Notes: generated by a model not told the origin, from the sequence alone. Shown: positions 35,429 through 44,146, numbered from the stretch's first letter. The stretch: 64,000 nucleotides of DNA from Massilia sp. BSC265 (GCF_000740675.1 NZ_JPXI01000024.1:1-64000); one strand, 5' to 3'. Numbers and translations: made by a program.

Positions 35429-36301
35429 TCACCCCAGCAGCCTGCGGTGGAAACGCAGGTGATCCTCGACGAAGGTGGAGATGAAGTAGTAACCGTGGTC
35501 GTAGCCCGCGTGCCGGCGCAGCGTCAGCGGCTGGCCCGCGCGCGCGCAGGCTTCCTCGAAGGCTTCCGGATACAGCTGCTCGGCCAGGAATTTGTCCGCC
35601 AGGCCCTGGTCGACCAGGATCCCGCCCGGGAAGGGCGCCGTGTCCATCGCGGCCATCAGCGCGCTCGCATCGTACTGGCGCCAGGCATCCTCATCAAGAC
35701 CCAGGTAGCCGCCGAAGGCCTTCCGGCCCCACGGGCAGCGCATCGGCGCGGCGATCGGCGCGAAGGCCGATACCGAGCGGAACAGAAGCGGATTACGCAG
35801 CGCCATCATGAGCGCGCCGTGCCCACCCATCGAGTGGCCGAAGATGCCGACCCGCGCCGGGTCGACGGGCAACTGGGCCAGCACCAGTTCGCGCAGTTCC
35901 AGGATGTGGCTGTACATGCGGTAGTGCTGCGACCATGGCGCCTGGGTGGCGTCGACATAGAAGCCGGCGCCCGCGCCGAAGTCCCAGCTGTCGGTCTCGC
36001 CCGGCACGCCGGCGCCGCGCGGGCTGGTGTCGGGCGTGACCAGGACCAGGCCTTCCCGCGCTGCCACGCGCTGGGCACCGGCCTTGATCATGAAGGTCTC
36101 TTCGGTGCAGGTCAGGCCCGCGAGGTAGAACAGTACCGGCAGGCGCTCCTGGGGCAGGCCATCCTGAGGCAAGCGCTTGCCTTCGACGCCCGGCGGGAGG
36201 TAGACGGAAAAGCGCATGGGCAGGCCGGTCGCCGTCGAATCGAAGCGGTAGAAGCGCTGGACGCCGCCGAAGCAGGCGTGTTCGCTGAGGAGCTCTAACA
36301 T
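35429..36301 (-). CDS. fghA: S-formylglutathione hydrolase
   Basis: 290 residues. Esterase D family: LPVLFYLAGLTCTEETFMIKAG, nucleophile elbow GIFGHSMGGHGALMMAL (Ser157), the DSWDFGAGAGFYVDAT substrate loop, acid region ILVDQGLADKFLAEQ and the His in GYDHGYYFISTF. It hydrolyses S-formylglutathione to formate and glutathione, the last step of glutathione-dependent formaldehyde oxidation. The adhC/frmA gene normally paired with it is not in the window. The gene is on the minus strand and is followed (35 to 34 kb) by hsp20. Confidence 0.94.
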   Translation of the reverse strand: MLELLSEHACFGGVQRFYRFDSTATGLPMRFSVYLPPGVEGKRLPQDGLPQERLPVLFYLAGLTCTEETFMIKAGAQRVAAREGLVLVTPDTSPRGAGVPGETDSWDFGAGAGFYVDATQAPWSQHYRMYSHILELRELVLAQLPVDPARVGIFGHSMGGHGALMMALRNPLLFRSVSAFAPIAAPMRCPWGRKAFGGYLGLDEDAWRQYDASALMAAMDTAPFPGGILVDQGLADKFLAEQLYPEAFEEACARAGQPLTLRRHAGYDHGYYFISTFVEDHLRFHRRLLG

Positions 36302-36363
36302 GGGTTTATACTGGATGAGTGGTCAATCCCGCAAGTATGCCCTGTGGCGTCGGAGCCTGCCAG

Positions 36364-36939
36364 TCAGACGAATCCGAGCGCGCCAAGGAGAGCGCCGGCG
36401 CCGAGCATCCACAGCAGGTGCAGGCGGGTACGCCAGATGACAAGGCAGCTCACCGCCGCCAGCAACCAGAGCGGCCAATTGCTTGTCTGCGAGCCGGCAC
36501 CGGCAATCAGCCAGCTGGTGGCCAGCAGCATGCCGATCACGATCGGCGCCATGCCCAGGCGGAAGGCGCGAACCGCCCGCAGTTCGCGGTTGCGGTGTCC
36601 CCACTGCGCGACCTGATAATTCAGGATGGAGGAGGGCAGCAGGATGCCGGCCATGGTCAGTGCCACGCCGGCAAAGGCGGCAGCCGGACTGCCGGTATTC
36701 ATCCCCAGGTGCCAGCCCATCAGCGCAACGAACAGCACGTTCGGGCCAGGGGCTGCCTGCGCCAGCGCGATCGCGTCGGCAAACTGCGATTGCGCCAGCC
36801 AGCCCTTGTCCTCGACCAGGAAGCGCTGCATATCGGCGCTGACGGAGATCGCGCCGCCGAACTGCATCAGCGACAGCATCAGGAAATGGACGAACAGGCT
36901 GGCCCAGTCGTCCCATCCCAACAGGAGCGGCGCCGACAT
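36364..36939 (-). CDS. Chromate transporter, second half-size subunit
   Basis: 191 residues from ATG 36939, which overlaps the stop of the first half (TAATG). CHR-domain pattern FLMLSLMQFGGAISVSADMQ, the signature ALAQAAPGPNVLFVALMGW, and hydrophobic segments (AFAGVALTMAGILLPSSIL, IVIGMLLATSWLIAGAG, LLWMLGAGALLGALG). Paired short-chain CHR proteins act together like one full-size ChrA. Whether it confers chromate resistance or transports another anion is unknown. Confidence 0.87.
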   Translation of the reverse strand: MSAPLLLGWDDWASLFVHFLMLSLMQFGGAISVSADMQRFLVEDKGWLAQSQFADAIALAQAAPGPNVLFVALMGWHLGMNTGSPAAAFAGVALTMAGILLPSSILNYQVAQWGHRNRELRAVRAFRLGMAPIVIGMLLATSWLIAGAGSQTSNWPLWLLAAVSCLVIWRTRLHLLWMLGAGALLGALGFV

Positions 36940-37523
36940 TATCGCAGCCTGCGCCAGGCCAGCAGGCAGCCCAGCGCGCCCAGCGGCGGCAATACCCAGA
37001 CCAGCGGCACCCGCAGCCAGGCCAGCAGCACGAAGGCCGTCGCCACGATTCCGGCCGACCAGGACCGTGGAACCGGGTTCCTCGCCAGCGCGGCGGAAAG
37101 CCTCAGGCCGGTGGCGGCGATCAGTCCGGCGGAGACCGCCGCCATGCCGCGCAGGGCGCCGGCCACGGCGGGACGGTCCGCGTACTGTGCGTGGAAAGCC
37201 GCCAGTACCAGCACAAGCAGCAGTGGCAGCGCGAGCAGGCCCGCGACGGCGGCCAAGGCCCCGGCCAGTCCGAACCAGCGCGCCCCGATCATGATCGACA
37301 GGTTGAGCACGTTCGGACCGGGCATGATCTGGGCGACCGTCCAGTCCTCGATGAATTCCTCCCGCGTCAGCCAGCGCTTGCGCTCGACGAGCTCGTGCTG
37401 CACGACCGCCAGCACGCCGCCGAAGCCTTGCAGGGCAAGGACAGTGAATGAAACGAACAGGTCGGTGAGCGACGTGGGCCGGGGGCGGTCCGGGTCGGCG
37501 GCAGCGGGAGGCGGAGCACACAT
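36939..37523 (-). CDS. Chromate transporter, first half-size subunit
   Basis: 194 residues. CHR domain: LFVSFTVLALQGFGGVLAVVQHELVERKR, then QIMPGPNVLNLSIMIGARWFGLAG, and multiple hydrophobic helices (AGLLALPLLLVLVLAAF, VLPPLGALGCLLAW). Short-chain member that needs its partner (36364-36939), translated by TAATG coupling. The N-terminal Pro-rich extension (MCAPPPAAADPDRPRP) is cytoplasmic. Confidence 0.87.
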   Translation of the reverse strand: MCAPPPAAADPDRPRPTSLTDLFVSFTVLALQGFGGVLAVVQHELVERKRWLTREEFIEDWTVAQIMPGPNVLNLSIMIGARWFGLAGALAAVAGLLALPLLLVLVLAAFHAQYADRPAVAGALRGMAAVSAGLIAATGLRLSAALARNPVPRSWSAGIVATAFVLLAWLRVPLVWVLPPLGALGCLLAWRRLR

Positions 37524-37574
37524 CCCGGGATTATCGCCGGGTCTGCGCCGCCCTGTCCACGCACCGGCAGGCGA

Positions 37575-37751
37575 TCAGCCGCCGCCGATACCGCGCATCA
37601 CCTTGCCGCTGCCGCCGCAGTTGGAACAGGGCCGGCCATCGGATAGCTTGCCGCTGCCGGCACAGGCTTCGCACACGTCTTCGCCTGCGCCGGGCGTGCC
37701 GGGTTCTGCTTCGTCGCCGGGATTCAGGTCGGGGTCGGGTTGGGTGCTCAT
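37575..37751 (-). CDS. Small DnaJ-type zinc-finger protein
   Basis: 58 residues from ATG 37751. The C-terminal half holds VCEACAGSGKLSDGRPCSNC, i.e. two CxxC motifs with the CxxCxGxG spacing of the DnaJ central domain, enough for one zinc site. The N-terminus is Pro/Asp/Glu-rich. Such mini zinc-finger proteins are common and uncharacterised; the longer frame upstream has no recognisable content. Confidence 0.68.
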   Translation of the reverse strand: MSTQPDPDLNPGDEAEPGTPGAGEDVCEACAGSGKLSDGRPCSNCGGSGKVMRGIGGG

Positions 37752-37950
37752 GGGGGTCCTCGCAGTGGTTGGTTGCGCGGCCATTGTAGGCGGCGTCCAC
37801 AGGAGGCGGCGCAGCGCTGGACAGGCGCAATGCCCTAAGCACGAAAAAGGCAGTCCGGCTTTGATTTGTGTCTCATATTGACATTGTTTGCGCTTGCCCC
37901 ATACTTCGGTGCAGCCGCAACACCCTTTATCCGGAAAGGCCAGGCGCGCG

Positions 37951-38184
37951 ATGAATCCTTCCAGCACCTTCCTGAACAACGCAGACGGTGCCATCGGCGC
38001 CGAATCCCGGCGCGACGGGCGCCAGCGCGACATCGTGGATGCCGGCATCGCGCTCATGAGCGTTGCAGGCACCCTGTCCGCACTCGAGTACCTCAAGTCG
38101 CATGCCGTCGATGCACGGGTCATCGCGCGCGTCCTGTCGGATCCGGCTAGGCGGCGCAGCAGCCCCGGTCTGGCCCTTGCCTGA
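37951..38184 (+). CDS. Small hypothetical protein
   Basis: 77 residues from ATG 37951, with GGAAAGG about 14 bases upstream. Helical: IVDAGIALMSVAGTLSALEY then SHAVDARVIARVLSDPARRR. No recognised domain. It stands alone between a zinc-finger gene and the DnaA-box block. Confidence 0.5.
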   Translation: MNPSSTFLNNADGAIGAESRRDGRQRDIVDAGIALMSVAGTLSALEYLKSHAVDARVIARVLSDPARRRSSPGLALA

Positions 38185-38232
38185 GAGCTGCCTGCGCTCT
38201 ACGCGGTTCAGGCACGGTTCAGGCGGGTGGGG

Positions 38233-38478
38233 CTTATACACAATACTATCCCAAGAAAAATTTTGTGCTTTGGCGTGCCTGTTACGCCACAGTTGCACGA
38301 TGGTCAAGCATAAGCCCTTGATTTCAGGTGCTATCGCGATTGCCTTCCCAATAGGCAAATTGTTGAAAACCGCACGGATGGCCGCATTCGGCGTGTCAAG
38401 CCCCCGCTTTTCCACATAGTTATTCACAGACTTTGTGGATATCAGGAAAACTTTTTAAATATTAACTACTTAGCACTG
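38233..38478 (+). repeat. DnaA-box-rich block, copy A (upstream of the helicase gene)
   Basis: AT-rich, non-coding. Contains TTATACACA (38234-38242), TTTTCCACA (38408-38416), TTATTCACA (38420-38428) and TTGTGGATA (38433-38441, reverse orientation). The first and third match the DnaA consensus TTATNCACA. The last three are spaced 12 and 13 bases apart. Copy B (40733-40970) downstream of the gene has the same order, the same spacing and additional conserved segments such as GGCAAATTGTTGAAA, TGTCAAG and a distal TTTTAAA stretch. Confidence 0.75.
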
Positions 38479-38626
38479 TCTATGCATGTAATCCTTGACC
38501 TGATGCCAGGAAATTCGTGGCCCCCAATCGTGCGCGGGCTTGACTCCAGAATTCTTGAGGCTTGCGCAACACAACTGGATAAATGTACAGTGTGACATTT
38601 GCTGCCGTCAATTCCCTGTATCGCCC

Positions 38627-40708
38627 ATGTCTGCCATTCTTGAACAGCCTGCCACCGATGATCCCTTTGCCGGCCTGAATGCTGAGCAACGCGCCGCGGT
38701 CGAGCACGACATCGGCGCCGCGAGCGTGCGGCCGCTGCTGGTGGTGGCCGGGGCCGGATCGGGCAAGACCAATACGCTGGCGCATCGCGTTGCGCGCCTG
38801 ATCCAGTCCGGCGCCGATCCCCAGCGCATCCTGCTGCTGACCTTTTCGCGGCGTGCGGCCGGCGAGATGAGCCAGCGCGCCAGCGGTGTGCTGCAGCGCC
38901 TGCTCGGCAAGGGCGGCTCGCTTGCCGCTCAGGTAACGCTGCCCTGGGCCGGGACCTTCCACGCCATTGGCGCGCGCCTGCTGCGCGCGTACGCGGGCCG
39001 CATCGGCCTGGACGAGTCCTTCACGATCCACGACCGTGGCGACTCCGAGGACCTGATGGGATTGGTGCGCCACGAGATCGGCTTGTCGAATACGGAGAAG
39101 CGCTTCCCGTTGAAGGGCACCTGCCTATCGATCTACTCGCGCGTCGTGAACAGCCGCGAGTCCCTGGAAACCGTGCTGCAGTCCACCTTCCCCTGGTGCA
39201 GCGAATGGGAAGGACAGCTCAAAACCCTGTTCGGCGCCTACGTCGATGCCAAGCAGGAGCAGAACGTCCTCGACTACGATGACCTGCTGCTGTTCTGGTC
39301 CGAGATGGCGTGCGACCCGGTGCTCGGCCCGGAGATCGGCGCCCTGTTCGACCACGTGCTGGTGGACGAGTATCAGGATACCAACCGCCTGCAGGCGGCC
39401 GTCATCACGGGCATGAAACCGTCCGGCGAAGGCGTGATGGTGGTCGGCGACGACGCCCAGTCGATCTACGCCTTCCGTGGCGCGACCGTGCGCAACATCC
39501 TCGACTTCCCGAAGCAGTTCTCGCAGCCGGCCGAAGTCATCACCCTGGAGCGCAACTACCGCTCGACCCAGCCTATCCTGGATGCCTCCAACGCTGTCAT
39601 CGCCGCCGCCCGCGAGCGCCATGCCAAGACGCTATGGACCGACAAGGCGTCCAGCCTCAAGCCGCAACTGGTGCTGATCCCGGACGAAGCCGAACAGGCG
39701 CGCTGGGCCTGCAAGCGCATCCTGGAACACCGCGAAGCGGGGATGCCGCTGAAGTCGCAGGCGGTGCTGTTCCGCGCAGCCAGCCACAGCGCGGCGCTGG
39801 AACTGATGCGACGAAATATTCCCTTCGTGAAGTTCGGCGGGCTGAAGTTCCTGGAAGCGGCCCATATCAAGGACGTGCTGGCGACCCTGCGCTTCGCCCA
39901 GAACCCGAACGGGCGGATGGCCGGTTTCCGCGTGGCCCAGCTGATCCCAGGCATCGGTCCGGCGACCGCCACCCGCTTGCTGGATGCGGTGGGCGAGGCC
40001 ACCGACCCGGTGGCGGCCGTCGAAGCCTTCGCCGCGCCGGGCAAGAGCCTTGATAATTGGGCGGCCTTCAGCGCGCTGTACCGGCGCCTGCGCGCTCCCG
40101 GGCTACGCTGGCCGGCCGACATCGAGCTGGTCAAGCAATGGTATCTGCCGATTCTCGAGCGCCTGTACGACGATGCCCAGGTGCGCGCCGCCGACGTCGA
40201 GCAACTGGCCGCGCTGGCGGGCGGGCACGCGACCCGCGAGAGCTTCCTGGCCGAGATCACGCTCGACCCGCCGGAAGCCACCAGCGACCGCGCCGGCGCG
40301 CCATTGCTCGACGAGGACTACGTGATCCTGTCGACCATCCATTCCGCCAAGGGGCAGGAGTGGAAGTCGGTAACGGTACTGAACGTGGTGGACGGCTGCA
40401 TCCCGTCCGACATGAGCACTGGGAACAACGACGACATCGAGGAAGAGCGGCGCCTGCTGTACGTGGCGATGACGCGTGCCCGGGAACACCTGCAGCTGGT
40501 GCTGCCGAACCGTTTCTTCGTCAAGCAGCAGGGCCAGATGGGCGACCGCCACGTCTACGCAGCGCGGACGCGCTTCATCACCCCGGTCATGTTGGGGCAT
40601 TTCGAAGAAACCACCTGGCTCAGCGCGGACTCGCAACAGCTGCGCAAGCCAGTGCCGGCGAGCGTGCGGATGCTGGTGCGGGAGCGGGCCAGGAACACGT
40701 GGAAATGA
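38627..40708 (+). CDS. UvrD/Rep/PcrA-type superfamily 1 DNA helicase
   Basis: 693 residues from ATG 38627; the longer upstream frame has no domain content. SF1A motifs in order: Q-motif region GLNAEQRAAVEH, Walker A VVAGAGSGKTNTLAHRVA (Lys47), motif Ia FSRRAAGEM, motif II LVDEYQDTNRLQ, motif III VGDDAQSIYAFRGA, motif IV LERNYRSTQPIL, motif V TIHSAKGQEWKSV and motif VI LLYVAMTRAREHLQLV. It translocates 3'-5' on single-stranded DNA. It is smaller than UvrD of E. coli and lacks the long C-terminal linker, closer to Rep-like proteins. The gene is the only one between two DnaA-box blocks, an arrangement worth noting. Confidence 0.93.
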   Translation: MSAILEQPATDDPFAGLNAEQRAAVEHDIGAASVRPLLVVAGAGSGKTNTLAHRVARLIQSGADPQRILLLTFSRRAAGEMSQRASGVLQRLLGKGGSLAAQVTLPWAGTFHAIGARLLRAYAGRIGLDESFTIHDRGDSEDLMGLVRHEIGLSNTEKRFPLKGTCLSIYSRVVNSRESLETVLQSTFPWCSEWEGQLKTLFGAYVDAKQEQNVLDYDDLLLFWSEMACDPVLGPEIGALFDHVLVDEYQDTNRLQAAVITGMKPSGEGVMVVGDDAQSIYAFRGATVRNILDFPKQFSQPAEVITLERNYRSTQPILDASNAVIAAARERHAKTLWTDKASSLKPQLVLIPDEAEQARWACKRILEHREAGMPLKSQAVLFRAASHSAALELMRRNIPFVKFGGLKFLEAAHIKDVLATLRFAQNPNGRMAGFRVAQLIPGIGPATATRLLDAVGEATDPVAAVEAFAAPGKSLDNWAAFSALYRRLRAPGLRWPADIELVKQWYLPILERLYDDAQVRAADVEQLAALAGGHATRESFLAEITLDPPEATSDRAGAPLLDEDYVILSTIHSAKGQEWKSVTVLNVVDGCIPSDMSTGNNDDIEEERRLLYVAMTRAREHLQLVLPNRFFVKQQGQMGDRHVYAARTRFITPVMLGHFEETTWLSADSQQLRKPVPASVRMLVRERARNTWK

Positions 40709-40732
40709 GCGAAGATCGGCACACGTTCGGGA

Positions 40733-40970
40733 CTTATCCCCCGTGAGACGATTTTGTAGGAATAAGCCCTAGATACCCACACTGTACGAAACCGAAGCAT
40801 CGCCAAGTCATTGATTTTACGGGTTTTTTAATTTGCCTGCGGAACGGGCAATTTGTTGAAACCCGCATCATTGCTGGTCTTTCAGCTTGTCAAGTAGTGC
40901 TTTTCCACATCTTTATCCACAGTTCTTGTGGATATTGAGGAATTTCTTTTAAAATCAAACGCTTAGCCGG
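40733..40970 (+). repeat. DnaA-box-rich block, copy B (downstream of the helicase gene)
   Basis: AT-rich non-coding. TTTTCCACA (40901-40909), TTATCCACA (40913-40921, perfect DnaA box) and TTGTGGATA (40926-40934, reverse) have exactly the 12- and 13-base offsets of copy A. Shared flanks include TTGATTT, GGGCAATTTGTTGAAA, TTGTCAAG and AGGAATT...TTTTAAA. Same orientation as copy A, about 2.5 kb apart. Confidence 0.75.
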
Positions 40971-40973
40971 CAA

Positions 40974-40993
40974 AGCTTGATAATTCTCAAGCT
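40974..40993. terminator. Candidate terminator or stem-loop
   Basis: AGCTTGA (40974-40980) and TCAAGCT (40987-40993) around a 6-base loop, between the helicase transcript and the convergent HD gene. T-tract is weak, so the call is tentative. Confidence 0.35.
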
Positions 40994-41015
40994 ATTTCAG
41001 TGGATGGTGACAAGG

Positions 41016-41660
41016 TCATCCACACGTATTGCCGCTCGCCTGTTTCAAGCGATCTAATTCGGCGAGAAAGCGTTCTGCAGCCAGGCCTGGCGGCCACGGT
41101 TCCCATGGTGTGCAAGCGAAGTAGGGCACCAGCGGATCCTGGTCCAGCACCTCTGCGCGGATCTTCAGCGTGCGTCGTACTTCTTCGGGCGTCCACCCGG
41201 TCACGTGCACCGCTTCGCTTGCCGCCGCGAGGCGGTCGGCCTGCTTGTGCAGCCGGTGCTCCTTTTCGGTCCAGGCCGGCAGACCATAGCGCAGGAAGAC
41301 CATCTGTTCCAGGCGCTTCGTCAGGGCGCGGAAGCCTTCGCCCAGGAAGGGCTTGATCACCGAGATGGCATCGAAGCCGAGCAGGCCTTCCTCGGCGTCG
41401 TGCAGCAGCTCGCGCAGTTCCTGCACGGGCGTGGGCCTGGGCGCGATGGCGCGGCGCAGCAGCATGACGCTGAGCGAGTGCTGCGCCACCGACAGGGGCA
41501 GCGGCCAAGCCGAGTGCCCGCCCCAGCGGTAGGTGCGCGCCAGCCCCAGCGCCAGGTCGGCGTCGTCCCAATCGAACGGAGTCGGGTTGAGCAGGTCCAG
41601 GCGCTTTCCAGAGGGCATGCGGACCCAGGCACGCACCTCGGCGCTGGATGAGTTGTGCAT
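41016..41660 (-). CDS. HD-domain phosphohydrolase (YfbR-like)
   Basis: 214 residues. HD motif residues: SVAQHSLSV (first His), LRELLHDAEEGLLGFDAIS (HD pair), then later Asp in HKQADRLAAASEA. Similar to 5'-nucleotidase YfbR and relatives that hydrolyse nucleotides in a metal-dependent way. Conserved C-terminal region WTPEEVRRTLKIRAEVL. Divergent from glpD; substrate uncertain. Confidence 0.8.
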   Translation of the reverse strand: MHNSSSAEVRAWVRMPSGKRLDLLNPTPFDWDDADLALGLARTYRWGGHSAWPLPLSVAQHSLSVMLLRRAIAPRPTPVQELRELLHDAEEGLLGFDAISVIKPFLGEGFRALTKRLEQMVFLRYGLPAWTEKEHRLHKQADRLAAASEAVHVTGWTPEEVRRTLKIRAEVLDQDPLVPYFACTPWEPWPPGLAAERFLAELDRLKQASGNTCG

Positions 41661-41781
41661 GTGGCGATTCTACACACGGGCAGGCGCATTCTCCGCATAA
41701 TTGATACAAGCAAAGATGCTCCACGACCGAGTCCCTACACTGGACCGGATAGGCGGGACCGGCCCGCGGACAGGAGGCGAT

Positions 41782-43350
41782 ATGAACGATGACACGCAGC
41801 TGCAGTGCGACGTGCTGGTCGTGGGCGGCGGCATCAACGGCGCGGGCATTGCGCGCGATGCGGCCGGGCGCGGGCTCCGGGTGGTCCTGTGCGACAAGGA
41901 CGACCTCGGGTCCCATACCTCGTCCGCCTCGAGCAAGCTGATACACGGCGGCCTGCGCTATCTGGAGCACCGCGAGTTCGGCCTGGTGCGCAAGGCGCTG
42001 CTTGAACGCGAAACCCTGCTGCGCAGTGCGCCGCACATCATGCATCCGCTGCGTTTCGTGATGCCGCACGATAGCGCGCAGCGGCCGGCCTGGCTGATCC
42101 GCGCCGGCCTGTTCCTCTATGACCGCCTGGCGCCGCGCGCTTTCCTGCCCGGCTCGGAAGCGGTCGAGCTCGCGGCCCACCGCGCCGGCAGCCCGCTCAA
42201 GCCGGCCTTTGCGCGCGGCTTCGTGTATTCGGACGGCTGGGTCGACGATGCCCGGCTGGTGGTGCTGAATGCGCTCGACGCGCACGAGCGCGGTGCGACC
42301 GTGCTCACCCATACGCGCTGCGCGGCCTTCGAGCGCCATCCCCATTACTGGATAGCGACGCTGGTGCAGGGCGAGCGCAACCGCAGGCGCAGCATACCGG
42401 TGCGGGCGCGCTGCCTCGTGAATGCCGCCGGGCCGTGGGCGGCGCGGGTAGCGCAGGTCGCCACGGGCAGCGCCCCCAAGCGCCGGCTGCGCCTGGTGAA
42501 GGGCAGCCACATCGTGGTGCCGCGCCTGTTCGACCACAAGTACGCCTACATTTTCCAGCACCCGGACGGCCGCATCGTCTTCGCCATGCCCTACGAGGGC
42601 GCGTTCACCCTCATCGGCACCACCGACGTCGCGTTCCAGGGTGACCCGGACGGGGTAGCGATCGCCGGCGCCGAGACCGCCTACCTGTGCGAATTGGCCA
42701 ACCGCTATTTCCGGCGCCAGATCGCACCTGCGGACGTGGTGTGGAGCTACTCGGGCGTGCGTCCGCTGCTCGAGGACGAAGCCGCCAGCGCCAGCGCGGC
42801 CACGCGCGACTACCTGCTCGGGCGCGATACTGCCGGCGCGCCGCTGCTGTCCGTTTTCGGCGGCAAGATCACCACCTACCGCAGGCTGGCCGAAGAAGCG
42901 GCGGACTGGATTTCCGGCGTGCTCGGCCGGACCGGGCCGCGGTGGACGGCACAGGCCGTGCTGCCGGGCGGAGACTTGTTCGGCAGCGCACCAAGCAGCC
43001 GTGCCGTACTCGAGTTCGACCGCTGGGTCGCGGCGCTCGAACGCCGCCACCCCTGGCTTCCTGCCGGCCTGGCGCTGCGCTGGGCGCGTGCCTACGGTAC
43101 CCGTGTCGAGATACTGCTGGCGGGCGCTGCCGGCCTCGACGACCTCGGTGAAGAGGTGGCGCCCGGCCTCTACAGTGCAGAGTTGCGCTACCTGATGCGG
43201 CACGAGTGGGCCGGATGCGCCGAGGATGTGCTGTGGCGGCGATCCAAGCTCGGCCTGCACCTGCCGCCGGGCTGCGCGGACCAGATCAATGCCTGGATGG
43301 CGGCTGAGCGCCCGCAGGCCGGCGAGGTCGCGCTGACGGAGCCGGCCTGA
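41782..43350 (+). CDS. glpD: Aerobic glycerol-3-phosphate dehydrogenase
   Basis: 522 residues from ATG 41782, with AGGAGG upstream. FAD-binding Rossmann motif DVLVVGGGINGAGIARDAAG, then DLGSHTSSASSKLIHGGLRYLEHREFGLVRKAL, FVYSDGWVDDARLVVLNALDA, CLVNAAGPWAARVA, LVKGSHIVVPRLFDHKYAYIFQ, and the C-terminal FGGKITTYRRLAEEA and ELRYLMRHEWAGCAEDVLWRRSKLGLHL region. Membrane-associated flavoenzyme that oxidises glycerol 3-phosphate to dihydroxyacetone phosphate, feeding electrons to quinone. No glpK or glpR neighbour here. Confidence 0.95.
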   Translation: MNDDTQLQCDVLVVGGGINGAGIARDAAGRGLRVVLCDKDDLGSHTSSASSKLIHGGLRYLEHREFGLVRKALLERETLLRSAPHIMHPLRFVMPHDSAQRPAWLIRAGLFLYDRLAPRAFLPGSEAVELAAHRAGSPLKPAFARGFVYSDGWVDDARLVVLNALDAHERGATVLTHTRCAAFERHPHYWIATLVQGERNRRRSIPVRARCLVNAAGPWAARVAQVATGSAPKRRLRLVKGSHIVVPRLFDHKYAYIFQHPDGRIVFAMPYEGAFTLIGTTDVAFQGDPDGVAIAGAETAYLCELANRYFRRQIAPADVVWSYSGVRPLLEDEAASASAATRDYLLGRDTAGAPLLSVFGGKITTYRRLAEEAADWISGVLGRTGPRWTAQAVLPGGDLFGSAPSSRAVLEFDRWVAALERRHPWLPAGLALRWARAYGTRVEILLAGAAGLDDLGEEVAPGLYSAELRYLMRHEWAGCAEDVLWRRSKLGLHLPPGCADQINAWMAAERPQAGEVALTEPA

Positions 43351-43428
43351 TCCTGTGTGCCGGGCGCTGGCCGCTTTGCGCCAGCTTCGCGCTATCATGG
43401 GCATCCCTGCCCAACGATGGAAACAGCC

Positions 43429-44043
43429 ATGCGCCTGTATGTCAGCCCCCGTGCGCCGAACCCGCGGCGCGTCACCATGTTCATGGCGGCGAAAGGAATC
43501 GACGGGATCGAACTGGTCGACGTCGACCTGAACGCCGGCGGCCACCGCAGCGCCGAATTCACCGCCCTGAATCCGCTGGCCCGGGTGCCCGTGCTGGTGC
43601 TCGACGACGGCCGCGCGCTGAGCGAGACGCGTGCGATCTGCACCTACCTCGAAGGCCTGTATCCGGAACCGAACCTGATGGGACGCGATGCTACCGAGCG
43701 CGCCTTCATCGAGATGGCCGACCGGCGCATGGAGCTGCACCTGATGCTGGAAACGGCGCTGTGCGTGCGCCATACGCATCCGGGGCTGGCGGTGCTGGAG
43801 CAGCCGCAGTTCCCGGAATTCGGCGCGGCGCAGGGGCAAAAGATGCGCGCGACGGCGCGCTGGCTGGATGGGGAACTGGCCAGGCAGCCTTACGTGGCGG
43901 GGGAGCGGTTCACGATTGCCGATATCACGGCATTCTGCACGATCGAGTTCGCGCGCGGTCTGCTGAGGTTCCGGCCCGGGGAAGAGGGGATGCCGCACCT
44001 GCAGGCATGGCGGGACCGGATTGCGGCCGAGTACAAGAGCTGA
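43429..44043 (+). CDS. Glutathione S-transferase family protein
   Basis: 204 residues from ATG 43429 (ATG 43417 is an alternative). N-terminal thioredoxin-like domain with YVSPRAPNPRRVTMFMAAKG, NPLARVPVLVLDDGRALSETRAICTYLE (cis-Pro and SE glutathione-binding site), and an alpha-helical C-terminal domain with VAGERFTIADITAF. Candidate glutathione-dependent detoxifying enzyme. It is 80 bases after glpD and just before a palindromic repeat. Confidence 0.89.
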   Translation: MRLYVSPRAPNPRRVTMFMAAKGIDGIELVDVDLNAGGHRSAEFTALNPLARVPVLVLDDGRALSETRAICTYLEGLYPEPNLMGRDATERAFIEMADRRMELHLMLETALCVRHTHPGLAVLEQPQFPEFGAAQGQKMRATARWLDGELARQPYVAGERFTIADITAFCTIEFARGLLRFRPGEEGMPHLQAWRDRIAAEYKS

Positions 44044-44054
44044 TGCGCCGGTTA

Positions 44055-44131
44055 ACCGCGTGGGCAGGAAACCTGCCCACCCTACGGTCATCGTGGTGTC
44101 GTAGGGTGGGGGGCTGGTCCGCCCACGCGGT
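44055..44131. repeat. Two-armed palindromic intergenic repeat, GTAGGGTGG family
   Basis: Outer arms ACCGCGTGGGC (44055-44065) and GCCCACGCGGT (44121-44131). Inside, GGGCAGG-AAA-CCTGCCC and the pair CCCACCCTAC / GTAGGGTGGG. It is placed 12 bases after the GST stop codon and before the convergent CheR-like gene. Same family as 2893, 6570 and 31576. Confidence 0.7.
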
Positions 44132-44146
44132 CAAGCAGCCGTAGAA

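Noticed and set aside
38233-40970. Considered as the chromosomal replication origin
   Set aside because: DnaA boxes are present, but no dnaA, dnaN, gyrB, rpmH or gidA gene is nearby, so it is described only as a DnaA-box-rich repeat.
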